DNA of 5,057 bases from NCBI GenBank assembly GCA_016207625.1, contig JACQPF010000156.1, positions 1-5,057 of the forward strand, written 5' to 3'. The stretch comes from Elusimicrobiota bacterium. Lineage in GTDB: Bacteria > Elusimicrobiota > Elusimicrobia > FEN-1173. The stretch's first letter is position 1. Each line of letters opens with the position of its first letter. Made by a program: the position numbers and the translations under genes. Positions 1 through 5,057 of the stretch are shown one piece after another. The notes beneath the pieces are model-generated. The model was given only the letters and a program-made list of their open reading frames with translations, was not told the origin of the DNA and made no database searches.

Positions 1-756
1 ACCCTCCTGTGGATCTTCAGCGCCTCCACCGCTCTCGCGCGGGTGAACGGGCTGGAGCCTTGGTCTCCCGGCGTCGATTTTGAATTTTCCCGAACCGCTT
101 GGACCCGCGAAGCCTTTCTTCGCACCGGGTCGGGCGCGGACGATTTCCTTGAAGGCGATCTGGCCGTCCGTTACGTGCCCAACCCGCGTTGGGAGCTGGA
201 AGGAAAAGCCGGGTACATCGCTCTGGACCGGCTCCAACCGCCGGAAAATGCCTCCGGCGTGAACGATTTCGCCTTCGGCGCCAAATACAACCTGACTCCC
301 AAATCCGGCCGCCGGAGCGCCAAGCTCATCGGGGAAGCGGGGCTGACTTTACCGACCGGCAATTCCCGGAGAGGTTTGGGGTCCGGCGGGTGGGGATTCT
401 CCGGAGGACTGGGTCTCCGATATCCGGTCCAAGCCATGCACGCCTATTCCTATTTGGGCGCGGACCTGTTTTCAAAGGGGAACAAGACGCACATGGGGAA
501 TATTTTCCGCTACGTTTTCGGAACCGAATATCCTCTTCGCAAGAAGTTCTCCGTCACCATGGACGTCCGGGGGGCTTTGCACGGCAAAGACAAGATCCAA
601 GGCGTGCGGTCCAAAAACGCCGTCCAGGAAATCTACTTCGCGCCCGGCGCGTTCTGGCAGCCCAAGAAAAATCTTTGGCGCCTTCAAAGCACGCTCCTCA
701 TCGGGCTTTCAGACGAATCATATGATGTCGGATGGATGGGCGGAGCCCAATTCTAG
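1..756 (+). CDS. Outer-membrane beta-barrel protein, phenol-degradation MetA-like/transporter family (5' end missing)
   Basis: The reading frame is open from base 1, so the true start lies upstream of the window; the GTG at 43 is not a convincing start. The first visible residues, TLLWIFSASTALA, look like the hydrophobic core and A-L-A cleavage site of a Sec signal peptide, with mature protein starting near RVNGLEPW. About 235 mature residues follow, with alternating polar/hydrophobic strands and many Gly and aromatic residues. The stretches VNDFAFGAKYNL and EAGLTLPTGN followed by a Gly-rich LGSGGWGFSGGLGL segment resemble the PF13557-type 'MetA-pathway of phenol degradation' barrel family. 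The chain ends in Phe (GGAQF), the usual C-terminal signature recognised by the BAM assembly machinery. A role as an outer-membrane channel or barrel is inferred; no substrate can be named. The stop at 754-756 lies 4 bp before the PHP gene, which suggests co-transcription. Confidence 0.75.
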   Translation, partial: TLLWIFSASTALARVNGLEPWSPGVDFEFSRTAWTREAFLRTGSGADDFLEGDLAVRYVPNPRWELEGKAGYIALDRLQPPENASGVNDFAFGAKYNLTPKSGRRSAKLIGEAGLTLPTGNSRRGLGSGGWGFSGGLGLRYPVQAMHAYSYLGADLFSKGNKTHMGNIFRYVFGTEYPLRKKFSVTMDVRGALHGKDKIQGVRSKNAVQEIYFAPGAFWQPKKNLWRLQSTLLIGLSDESYDVGWMGGAQF

Positions 757-760
757 ACAT

Positions 761-1690
761 ATGACCTCATCAACCTGCGACCTCCATACCCACACGGTTC
801 TGTCCGACGGGACCCTCACGCCGGAACAGCTTGTTCAGGCGGCCAAAGAAGCCGGCTTGTCGGCCATCGCCGTCACAGACCACGATACGACCCAAGGTCT
901 CGGCCCCGCCGAAGAGGAAGGACGCCGCCTGGGCGTGGAAATCCTCCCGGGAATCGAGATGTCCGCCAAAACAGTGTCCGCCAAAGGGGTGGAAACGGAC
1001 ATCCACATCCTCGGCTACCTCATCCGCCACCAAGACGCCCGATTTCAAGACGTCTTGACGATGCTGCGGCGAGAACGCGAAACCCGCACTCGTAAAATCC
1101 TTGAAAAGCTTGAGCGTTTGGGAATTCGGCTAACGATGAAAGATGTGGGGGCCGTCGCGGGCGGCAAGTACCTTGGCCGCCCCAGTGGCAGAGCCACTGG
1201 GACGGAGGGGGGGCCAGTGGCCCTTGGCCGCCCGCACATCGCCCGGGCCATGGTGCGGGCCGGTTACGTCAAAACCTTTGAGGACGCCTTTCAGAAATAC
1301 CTGAGGGACGGCGGTCCGGCTTATGTGGAAAAGACCTACCTGTCACCGGCCGAGTGCATCCAAATGATCCGCCGCATCGACGGCGTGGCTGTGCTGGCCC
1401 ACCCTCGCTTCGGCGGGCCTCGCGGGCAGAAAGGATGGGACGCCTTGGTCAAAGCCGGCCTGGACGGCATTGAAGCGTATCATTCCCAGCATTCCGCGCC
1501 CATGGCAAAAAGCTACGAGCGCCTGGCCTTGGAACACGGGCTCTTGGTCACGGGAGGATCCGATTTTCATTCCCACGAGAACGATTTCACAGGGAAATTG
1601 GGAGACGTTCGAATGCCCTACTCCGTGATTGAGGCCATGCGTTCCCGGAAGGCCAGCCGCAGCGGACAGGACTTTACCCTCCATCCGTGA
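761..1690 (+). CDS. PHP-domain phosphoesterase, RNase AM / nucleoside 3',5'-bisphosphate phosphatase (YciV/TrpH) family
   Basis: This encodes 309 residues. Visible PHP metal-site residues are H9 and H11 (DLHTHTVLSDG), D16, H41 (VTDHD), E66 (GIEMSA), H82 (DIHILGY), H159 (GRPHIAR), H214 (LAHP) and D268/H270 (GGSDFHS), so the trinuclear metal centre appears complete. Known family members hydrolyse pAp-type 3',5'-bisphosphates and trim 5' ends of RNA; the exact substrate here is inferred. The start at 761 is preferred because homologues begin just before DLHxH and because the in-frame ATG at 722 would overlap the barrel gene and has no Shine-Dalgarno. Only a weak, distant purine stretch (741-745) precedes 761. 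The protein is longer than the usual roughly 280-290 residues because of a 17-residue insert at about residues 138-154, with LGRP present on both sides (see the repeat entry). It is followed after 10 bp by the flavin reductase gene. Confidence 0.88.
   Translation: MTSSTCDLHTHTVLSDGTLTPEQLVQAAKEAGLSAIAVTDHDTTQGLGPAEEEGRRLGVEILPGIEMSAKTVSAKGVETDIHILGYLIRHQDARFQDVLTMLRRERETRTRKILEKLERLGIRLTMKDVGAVAGGKYLGRPSGRATGTEGGPVALGRPHIARAMVRAGYVKTFEDAFQKYLRDGGPAYVEKTYLSPAECIQMIRRIDGVAVLAHPRFGGPRGQKGWDALVKAGLDGIEAYHSQHSAPMAKSYERLALEHGLLVTGGSDFHSHENDFTGKLGDVRMPYSVIEAMRSRKASRSGQDFTLHP
1171..1233 (+). repeat. In-frame 51-bp insert flanked by 12-bp direct repeats, in the PHP gene
   Basis: CCTTGGCCGCCC occurs at 1171-1182 and again at 1222-1233, exactly 51 bp (17 codons) apart. 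Removing one repeat unit (1171-1221) gives an uninterrupted GGKYLGRPHIARAM, which is how family members normally read. The extra unit therefore looks like an insertion that kept the frame and added LGRPSGRATGTEGGPVA. The insert has internal palindromes, a 7-G run at 1207-1213 and a Gly/Pro/Ser/Thr-rich translation unlike the rest of the protein. The repeats could be a target-site duplication or part of the element; the sequence does not decide between these. It may be a dispersed palindromic mini-element, but only one copy is visible here. Confidence 0.7.
1181..1223. repeat. Nested inverted repeats of CCAGTGGC inside the PHP insert
   Basis: CCCAGTGGC (1181-1189) and GCCACTGGG (1193-1201) form a perfect 9-bp inverted repeat with an AGA loop. 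GGGCCAGTGGCCC (1211-1223) is itself a 6-bp palindrome around a central G. Its CCAGTGGC (1214-1221) can also pair with GCCACTGG (1193-1200), so two mutually exclusive hairpins are possible in DNA or RNA. This arrangement is typical of small palindromic repeat elements and is not expected from codon use alone. Confidence 0.75.
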
Positions 1691-1700
1691 GGGGACCGCC

Positions 1701-2237
1701 ATGCGCCTCGACCTTCCCGTCACGAAAGCCTACCGGTTGATCAATCACGGTCCCTGCTGCCTCATCGCCACCGGCGACGGAGAGCGCCGGAACCTGGCGC
1801 CGATCAACTGGACGATGCCGATCCAAGACGAGCCGCCCCTCGTCCTCATGGCGGTGGAGAAGGGGGTCTACACCGACGACCTCTTGCAAGCCAACGGGGA
1901 ATTCGTCGTCAACGTGGTGGGGGGGGAATGGGTTCGACAGATCCTCTTTTGCGGCCAGAACTCGGGCCGCAAGATGGACAAATTGACCGCGGCCGGATTC
2001 ACCCCCTTGCCGTCGAAAACCGTGAAGCCCCCGCACCTTATGGAAACGATCGGCCACATGGAATGCCGGGTCGTCAACATCCACGCCTACGAGGGGATTC
2101 ATCTGTACGTGGGTCAGGTGTTGTACGCCGAAGTGGAGAGCGAGTTTTTCGACGGCGAGTATCTGCGCGTCGAAGCGGCCCGGACGCCTCACCACATCGG
2201 CGGCGGCCGCTTCGCCGTGACGGAAAAGCTCGCGTAA
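1701..2237 (+). CDS. Flavin reductase-like (DIM6/NTAB, FMN-binding split barrel) protein
   Basis: This encodes 178 residues. The whole chain reads as a flavin reductase-like FMN-binding split barrel. LINHGPCCLIATGDGERRNLAP (about residues 13-34) is the typical first strand pair ('P..lvtt....n.a'). INWTMPIQDEPPLVLMAV (35-52) is the conserved 'W..p.s..PP.v...v' region. Then come NGEFVVNVVGGEW (65-77), a middle region FCGQNSGRKMDKLTAAGF (83-100) and a C-terminal RTPHHIGGGRFAV (161-173). Relatives bind FMN and either reduce free flavin with NAD(P)H or serve as small flavoproteins; the electron donor and partner cannot be read here. ATG 1701 is chosen because it follows a GAGGGG Shine-Dalgarno (1689-1694) that overlaps the PHP stop, which also suggests coupled translation. 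An 8-G run at 1919-1926 encodes part of VVGGEW and leaves the frame intact. Confidence 0.85.
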   Translation: MRLDLPVTKAYRLINHGPCCLIATGDGERRNLAPINWTMPIQDEPPLVLMAVEKGVYTDDLLQANGEFVVNVVGGEWVRQILFCGQNSGRKMDKLTAAGFTPLPSKTVKPPHLMETIGHMECRVVNIHAYEGIHLYVGQVLYAEVESEFFDGEYLRVEAARTPHHIGGGRFAVTEKLA

Positions 2238-2243
2238 AACCCC

Positions 2244-2272
2244 TTGACACCCACCCCAAAATGCCTTTAAAT
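2244..2272 (+). promoter_or_regulatory. Sigma70-type promoter for the decarboxylase gene
   Basis: A perfect -35 box TTGACA (2244-2249) is followed by a 17-bp spacer and the -10-like TTAAAT (2267-2272, 4 of 6 matches), within an AT-rich patch that contrasts with the GC-rich surroundings. Transcription would begin near 2278-2281, only about 3-6 nt before the ATG at 2284, giving a leaderless or nearly leaderless mRNA. It separates the decarboxylase from the PHP/flavin reductase unit. Confidence 0.6.
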
Positions 2273-2283
2273 ATATCGTTTTC

Positions 2284-3738
2284 ATGAGCCAGCACAAGAC
2301 CCCTCTTTTCGACACCGTGTTCAACCACGCGAAAAACCGCGTGGTGTCTTTCCACACGCCCGGCCACAAGAACGGACGGGGCGTCGACAAACGCCTGCGG
2401 TCCTTCACCGGGCGCAATATGTATTTCATGGACGTCACCGTCTTCCCCGAAGTGGACTCCCTGCACGACCCGCAAGGACCCATCAAGAAGGCCCAGCAGT
2501 TGATGGCCCGGGCCTACGGGGTGGAGCATTCGTTCTTCCTGGTGAACGGGTCCTCCGTCGGGAACATGATCATGCTCATGTCCGCCTGCCAGCCCGGGGA
2601 CTCGGTCATCATCTCCCGCAACGCCCACAAATCCGCCATGTCCGGGATCATCCTGTCCGGCGTCTGGCCCATCTGGGTCCAGCCCAAAGTGGACCAGAAC
2701 CTCGACATCCTTTTTGACTCGAGCCCCACGCAGATCGAAGAGGCCCTGCGCAAATACCCGGAGGCCAAAGCGGTGTTCGTCACCAGCCCCACCTACACCG
2801 GCGTGACAACGGACTTGGTGAAGATCGCCGAGATCTGCCACTCCCGGGGGAAGGTGCTCCTCGTCGACGAAGCCCACGGCCCGCACCTCAAGTTCCACAA
2901 GGACCTGCCCGTGTCCGCGGTGGAAGCCGGGGCGGACATGTGCGTGCAGTCCACGCACAAGATCCTCTCCGCGCTCTCGCAGGGATCCGTCGTGCACTTT
3001 CAGTCGGACCTGGTGGACCTCACGCGGCTGAGGCGGATGGTGTCGCTCCTGCAGACCACCAGCCCCAACTACATCATCCTGGCCAGCATGGACCTGGCCC
3101 GGCGGCAGGCCGTCCTCCATGGGGAATCGATGCTGGGCCGCGTGATCCGTTGCGGCGAAAAGGGCCGGAAGCGCATCAACGCGCTCAAGAATTTTTTTTG
3201 CTTCACGCGCAAAGACATCGCCGACCGCGGCTACGACCTGGACGTCACTAAGCTGACCATCAACGTCACCAAGACCGGCCTTTCCGGCTACGAGGTGGAG
3301 GACATCCTGACGAAGGAGTACAAGATCCAGGTGGACGCCGCGGACCTCTTCAATTTGATCGCCATCATGGGCATCGGTTCCGACAAATCGGACGTGGACA
3401 AGCTCGTGTCCGCCCTCGAGGAAATCGACGAGAAATATCGCGGCGCCGCGCAGAACTGGGTCCTGCAGATCCCCGAGTTGACGACGGAGATGGTCATGGT
3501 CCCCCGGGACGTGTCCCTGCTCTACACGTCCAAGCGCGTCCCCTTGCGAAAGGCCGTGGGGCACATCTCCGCACAGACCCTGACGCCCTATCCGCCGGGC
3601 ATCCCCGTGCTGATCCCCGGGGAACGGATCACACAGGAGATCGTGGAGTATTTGGAGGATTTAACGGAAAAAGACATCCGTGTGGTGGGTCAAGAAGGGG
3701 AAGCTCTCCGCACGATCAAAGTCGTCACGGTACGTTAA
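2284..3738 (+). CDS. speA: Orn/Lys/Arg decarboxylase, PLP fold type I; probably biosynthetic arginine decarboxylase
   Basis: This encodes 484 residues, close to the short Firmicutes/Thermotogae-type SpeA proteins (about 480-490) and much shorter than the inducible E. coli decarboxylases, which carry an extra N-terminal wing domain. The N-terminus has the family motif FHTPGHKNGRG (residues 23-33). The PLP site is complete: phosphate-binding NGSSVGN (88-94), stacking His115 in RNAHKS, Asp195 and His198 in VDEAHG, and Schiff-base Lys226 in QSTHKILSALSQG. The C-terminal domain ends with PYPPGIPVLIPGE (435-447). Family members decarboxylate arginine to agmatine, or lysine or ornithine to the matching diamine; arginine is the likeliest substrate by length and type, but the choice is inferred. 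No Shine-Dalgarno precedes ATG 2284, consistent with the promoter placed right against it. No speB or speE is in the window. The gene is richer in C/G-ending codons than the downstream genes. An 8-T run at 3192-3199 (KNFFCF) is read through in frame. Confidence 0.9.
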   Translation: MSQHKTPLFDTVFNHAKNRVVSFHTPGHKNGRGVDKRLRSFTGRNMYFMDVTVFPEVDSLHDPQGPIKKAQQLMARAYGVEHSFFLVNGSSVGNMIMLMSACQPGDSVIISRNAHKSAMSGIILSGVWPIWVQPKVDQNLDILFDSSPTQIEEALRKYPEAKAVFVTSPTYTGVTTDLVKIAEICHSRGKVLLVDEAHGPHLKFHKDLPVSAVEAGADMCVQSTHKILSALSQGSVVHFQSDLVDLTRLRRMVSLLQTTSPNYIILASMDLARRQAVLHGESMLGRVIRCGEKGRKRINALKNFFCFTRKDIADRGYDLDVTKLTINVTKTGLSGYEVEDILTKEYKIQVDAADLFNLIAIMGIGSDKSDVDKLVSALEEIDEKYRGAAQNWVLQIPELTTEMVMVPRDVSLLYTSKRVPLRKAVGHISAQTLTPYPPGIPVLIPGERITQEIVEYLEDLTEKDIRVVGQEGEALRTIKVVTVR

Positions 3739-3748
3739 AGTTATCGTC

Positions 3749-3781
3749 CAGAAACAGCCTCCGCAAAAAGGTTGCTTTCTG
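3749..3781 (+). other. Imperfect 12-bp hairpin downstream of the decarboxylase gene
   Basis: CAGAAACAGCCT (3749-3760) pairs with AGGTTGCTTTCTG (3769-3781) through 12 base pairs, with one G-T pair, one bulged C (3775) and an 8-nt loop. No T-tract follows, so it is not a standard intrinsic terminator. It may stabilise the 3' end of the decarboxylase mRNA, act as a weak terminator, or be an operator-like site, since it overlaps the candidate -35 of the next gene. CCAGAAAC (3748-3755) recurs at 3783-3790. Confidence 0.4.
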
Positions 3782-3806
3782 CCCAGAAACTCTGTAACCT
3801 TATAGA
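3772..3806 (+). promoter_or_regulatory. Weak candidate promoter for the DksA-like/tusA/pepA cluster
   Basis: TTGCTT (3772-3777) could serve as -35, with TGTAAC (3793-3798, 15-bp spacer) or TATAGA (3801-3806, 23-bp spacer) as -10; neither pairing has good spacing. A promoter somewhere in this 101-bp AT-richer gap is likely, because the next gene has its own strong ribosome binding site and the gap is the largest in the window, but the exact boxes are uncertain. Confidence 0.3.
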
Positions 3807-3824
3807 AGATTCCGGAATCAATAA

Positions 3825-3830
3825 AAGGAG
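3825..3830 (+). promoter_or_regulatory. Strong ribosome binding site that sets the DksA-like start
   Basis: AAGGAG lies 9 nt before ATG 3840 and immediately abuts the in-frame ATG at 3831. The spacing supports 3840 as the start and rules out 3831, which would add only Met-Ile-Pro. Confidence 0.8.
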
Positions 3831-3839
3831 ATGATCCCC

Positions 3840-4244
3840 ATGTCCAACGCCAAAGCCACGGCTAAGAAAAACGGCAAGGCCTCAGCAAAATCGGAGCCGA
3901 AAAACGCCGGAACGCATTTTTATGAAAAACACCTTTCCGAAATGCGGGATGACATCCTGAAGATGGTGCATCGCAAAAAAGAGACCGAGCTTTCCGATTT
4001 AGAGGTGGGGGACGAGGCGGACGCCGCCACCCAATCTTCCGAAAGGGAGCTCCTCTTTGAGCTGTCCGACAGCGAGCGGCAACGGTTGGACGCCATCGAG
4101 GCCGCGCTGCGCAAGATCGATCAAGGGCGGTTCGGCACCTGCGAGTCTTGCCAGAAGAAGATCGCTCAGCCCAGGCTCAAAGCCATGCCGCACGCTCGTT
4201 ATTGCATCAATTGCCAGGCGCGTTTCGAGACCCCCCGTTATTGA
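3840..4244 (+). CDS. DksA/TraR family C4 zinc-finger protein
   Basis: This encodes 134 residues. A Lys/Ala-rich basic N-terminal tail (about residues 1-22) leads into a charged helical region (about 27-95) expected to form the coiled-coil that enters the RNA polymerase secondary channel. At its turn, GDEADAA carries D58, D61 and A63, matching the DxxDxA tip that DksA uses to act with ppGpp on RNA polymerase. The C4 zinc finger is intact: C101-x2-C104-x17-C122-x2-C125, preceded by the typical RKIDQGRFGTCESC. Family members bind RNA polymerase and adjust initiation, notably at stringent-response promoters. The tip motif favours a DksA-like role, but paralogues are common, so no gene symbol is given. 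The start follows the AAGGAG site. Its TGA stop is immediately followed by the tusA ATG. Confidence 0.88.
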   Translation: MSNAKATAKKNGKASAKSEPKNAGTHFYEKHLSEMRDDILKMVHRKKETELSDLEVGDEADAATQSSERELLFELSDSERQRLDAIEAALRKIDQGRFGTCESCQKKIAQPRLKAMPHARYCINCQARFETPRY

Positions 4245-4493
4245 ATGGAATTCAAAGTCGATCGAACGATCGATGCGAGAGGCCTGCTCTGTCCCATGCC
4301 GACGGTGAAGGCCTCGTTTGCTTTGGAAAAAATGTCTTCCGGGCAAACCCTGGAGCTTTTGGCGGATGATCCCGTCACCAAGAGGGACCTCCCCGGCTGG
4401 TGCCGGGACGTCGGGCATGAACTCCTCTCAATCGTTGAAGAAGGTGAAGCCTTCAGGCTCTTTATTCGGAGAGGACCGCGAAACCCCTTATGA
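4245..4493 (+). CDS. tusA: TusA/SirA/YedF-family sulfur-carrier protein
   Basis: This encodes 82 residues, the normal length for the family. The signature IDARGLLCPMPTVK (9-22) contains the active CPxP motif with persulfide-carrying Cys16. Then come the typical LELLADDPVTKRDLPGWCRDVGHELL region (36-61), with a second cysteine at position 53, and a C-terminal beta strand FRLFIRRG. TusA proteins relay sulfur from cysteine desulfurases to tRNA thiolation or other sulfur-using pathways; the recipient here is unknown, and no tusBCDE or desulfurase gene is nearby. The ATG directly follows the upstream TGA (TGAATG), with no good Shine-Dalgarno. TTGAAT (4241-4246) and ATTCAA (4250-4255) could fold over the start codon, so translation probably depends on ribosomes arriving from the DksA-like gene. 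The stop overlaps the next start (ATGA). Confidence 0.87.
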   Translation: MEFKVDRTIDARGLLCPMPTVKASFALEKMSSGQTLELLADDPVTKRDLPGWCRDVGHELLSIVEEGEAFRLFIRRGPRNPL

Positions 4494-5057
4494 CCCGATT
4501 CGTTTTGCAAGACAAAATCAAAACCGATGTCCCTCTCGCGGTGGTGGTGTTTGAAGAGGAAAAAAACCTCCGCTGGAGCCGGCGCGCCAAAGATTTTCCC
4601 CAAGGGGTTCTGAAGATCGCCCAGGAGGATGGATTTTTGGGGAAGACCGACGAGACCTTCATCGTCCGCGCTCCTCAAGGCGACCCCGCTGAGCGCGTAC
4701 TTTTGCTTTCCGGCGGGAAAGCTTCCGAAGCCGATCTCCAGTCCATCCGCAAACTTTCCGCCCTGGCCGCCAAACACGCGGCCGACGCGAAATGGCCCGC
4801 ATATGGTTTCCTGGTCCCCGGGGAGTTCGCCCTGGCCGATGAAGTGCAAGCGGCCGTCGAGGGTTTTTCCCTGGGAACCTACAAATTCGAAAAGCATAAG
4901 AGCCAAGCCCCCGCCGAACCGGTCCCTTCCGAAGTGCAGCTCATTGTTTCAGGGACACCCGATGACGCCTTAAAAACCGCCGCATTGAAGGGGGAGATCT
5001 TCTCCGACGCGGTCTCCTTCGCTCGGGACCTCATCAACGAGCCGCCCAGCCAAAAGG
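4490..5057 (+). CDS. pepA: Leucyl aminopeptidase, M17 family (3' end beyond window)
   Basis: ATG 4490 overlaps the tusA TGA as ATGA and opens a frame without a stop to the window end: 189 complete codons plus one base. A GGAGAGG purine stretch (4468-4474) lies 15 nt upstream, farther than usual, so coupling to tusA is likely. The visible part corresponds to the non-catalytic N-terminal domain of M17 enzymes and the beginning of the catalytic domain. The decisive motif is ARDLINEPPSQ (residues 178-188), matching the ARDLxNxPP signature that begins the M17 peptidase domain. The metal-binding Lys/Asp/Glu residues lie beyond the window. M17 enzymes (about 500 residues) are cytoplasmic di-metal exopeptidases that release N-terminal amino acids from peptides; some (E. 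coli PepA) also bind DNA, which cannot be judged here. Confidence 0.85.
   Translation, partial: MTRFVLQDKIKTDVPLAVVVFEEEKNLRWSRRAKDFPQGVLKIAQEDGFLGKTDETFIVRAPQGDPAERVLLLSGGKASEADLQSIRKLSALAAKHAADAKWPAYGFLVPGEFALADEVQAAVEGFSLGTYKFEKHKSQAPAEPVPSEVQLIVSGTPDDALKTAALKGEIFSDAVSFARDLINEPPSQK

Noticed and set aside
722..760. Upstream ATG (722) as the PHP start
   Set aside because: It would add 13 residues not expected in the family, overlap the barrel gene by 35 bp and lacks a Shine-Dalgarno.
1674..2486. A 270-codon minus-strand open frame across the flavin reductase gene and the decarboxylase promoter
   Set aside because: It has no domain, spans two genes with recognisable proteins on the plus strand, and has low-complexity Arg/Gly/His composition.
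2074..3564. A 496-codon open frame on the minus strand across the decarboxylase gene
   Set aside because: Its translation is His/Gly/Val/Asp-rich with no recognisable domain, and it mirrors the strongly biased third-position G/C codons of the decarboxylase, whose own protein is clearly conserved. It is a shadow of codon bias.
4258..4273. TCGATCG-AA-CGATCGA inverted repeat early in tusA
   Set aside because: The loop is only 2 nt, CGATCG is self-palindromic, and the bases encode the ordinary VDRTID segment before the DARG motif. It is probably chance.
4238..4906. A 222-codon minus-strand open frame across tusA and pepA
   Set aside because: The plus strand carries clear TusA and M17 motifs over the same bases, and the minus-strand product resembles nothing known.
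1..5057. Defence system, CRISPR array, prophage or transposon
   Set aside because: No spaced repeats, transposase, integrase, nuclease-helicase or toxin-antitoxin pair was seen. All genes are of housekeeping or metabolic type.

Overview
The window reads as a compact, all-plus-strand stretch of a GC-rich bacterial chromosome. An outer-membrane beta-barrel protein at the left edge implies a two-membrane (Gram-negative type) cell. The remaining genes are housekeeping or metabolic. The phylum cannot be fixed from the sequence alone. A lineage such as Elusimicrobiota or another little-cultured Gram-negative group would fit, but this is only an impression.

Layout: (1) positions 1-756, the 3' part of a secreted beta-barrel gene whose start lies upstream of the window; (2) 761-1690, a PHP-domain phosphoesterase of the RNase AM/YciV (nucleoside 3',5'-bisphosphate phosphatase) type; (3) 1701-2237, a flavin reductase-like FMN-binding protein, apparently co-transcribed with the PHP gene; (4) a 46-bp gap with a good sigma70-type promoter; (5) 2284-3738, a PLP-dependent Orn/Lys/Arg decarboxylase, most likely a biosynthetic arginine decarboxylase (SpeA); (6) a 101-bp gap with a 12-bp imperfect hairpin, a weak promoter candidate and a strong Shine-Dalgarno; (7) a tightly coupled trio at 3840-5057: a DksA/TraR zinc-finger protein, a TusA-family sulfur carrier that starts directly at the preceding stop codon, and the N-terminal part of an M17 leucyl aminopeptidase that overlaps the TusA stop as ATGA and runs off the right edge.

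Functionally the genes touch nucleotide/RNA turnover (PHP), flavin redox chemistry, polyamine synthesis, RNA-polymerase control (DksA-like), sulfur transfer and peptide turnover. Apart from the coupled dksA-like/tusA/pepA cluster, nothing ties them into one pathway.

The most unusual feature is inside the PHP gene. A 51-bp in-frame insert, bounded by 12-bp direct repeats and built of nested CCAGTGGC palindromes, adds 17 residues just before the conserved GRPHIAR metal-site motif. It looks like a small palindromic repeat element that has been accommodated inside a protein, comparable in kind to the Rickettsia palindromic elements. A second point of interest is the decarboxylase promoter, which sits so close to the start codon that the mRNA should be leaderless or nearly so. 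I saw no tRNA, rRNA, CRISPR array, transposase or phage gene. No gene-free stretch exceeds about 100 bases.
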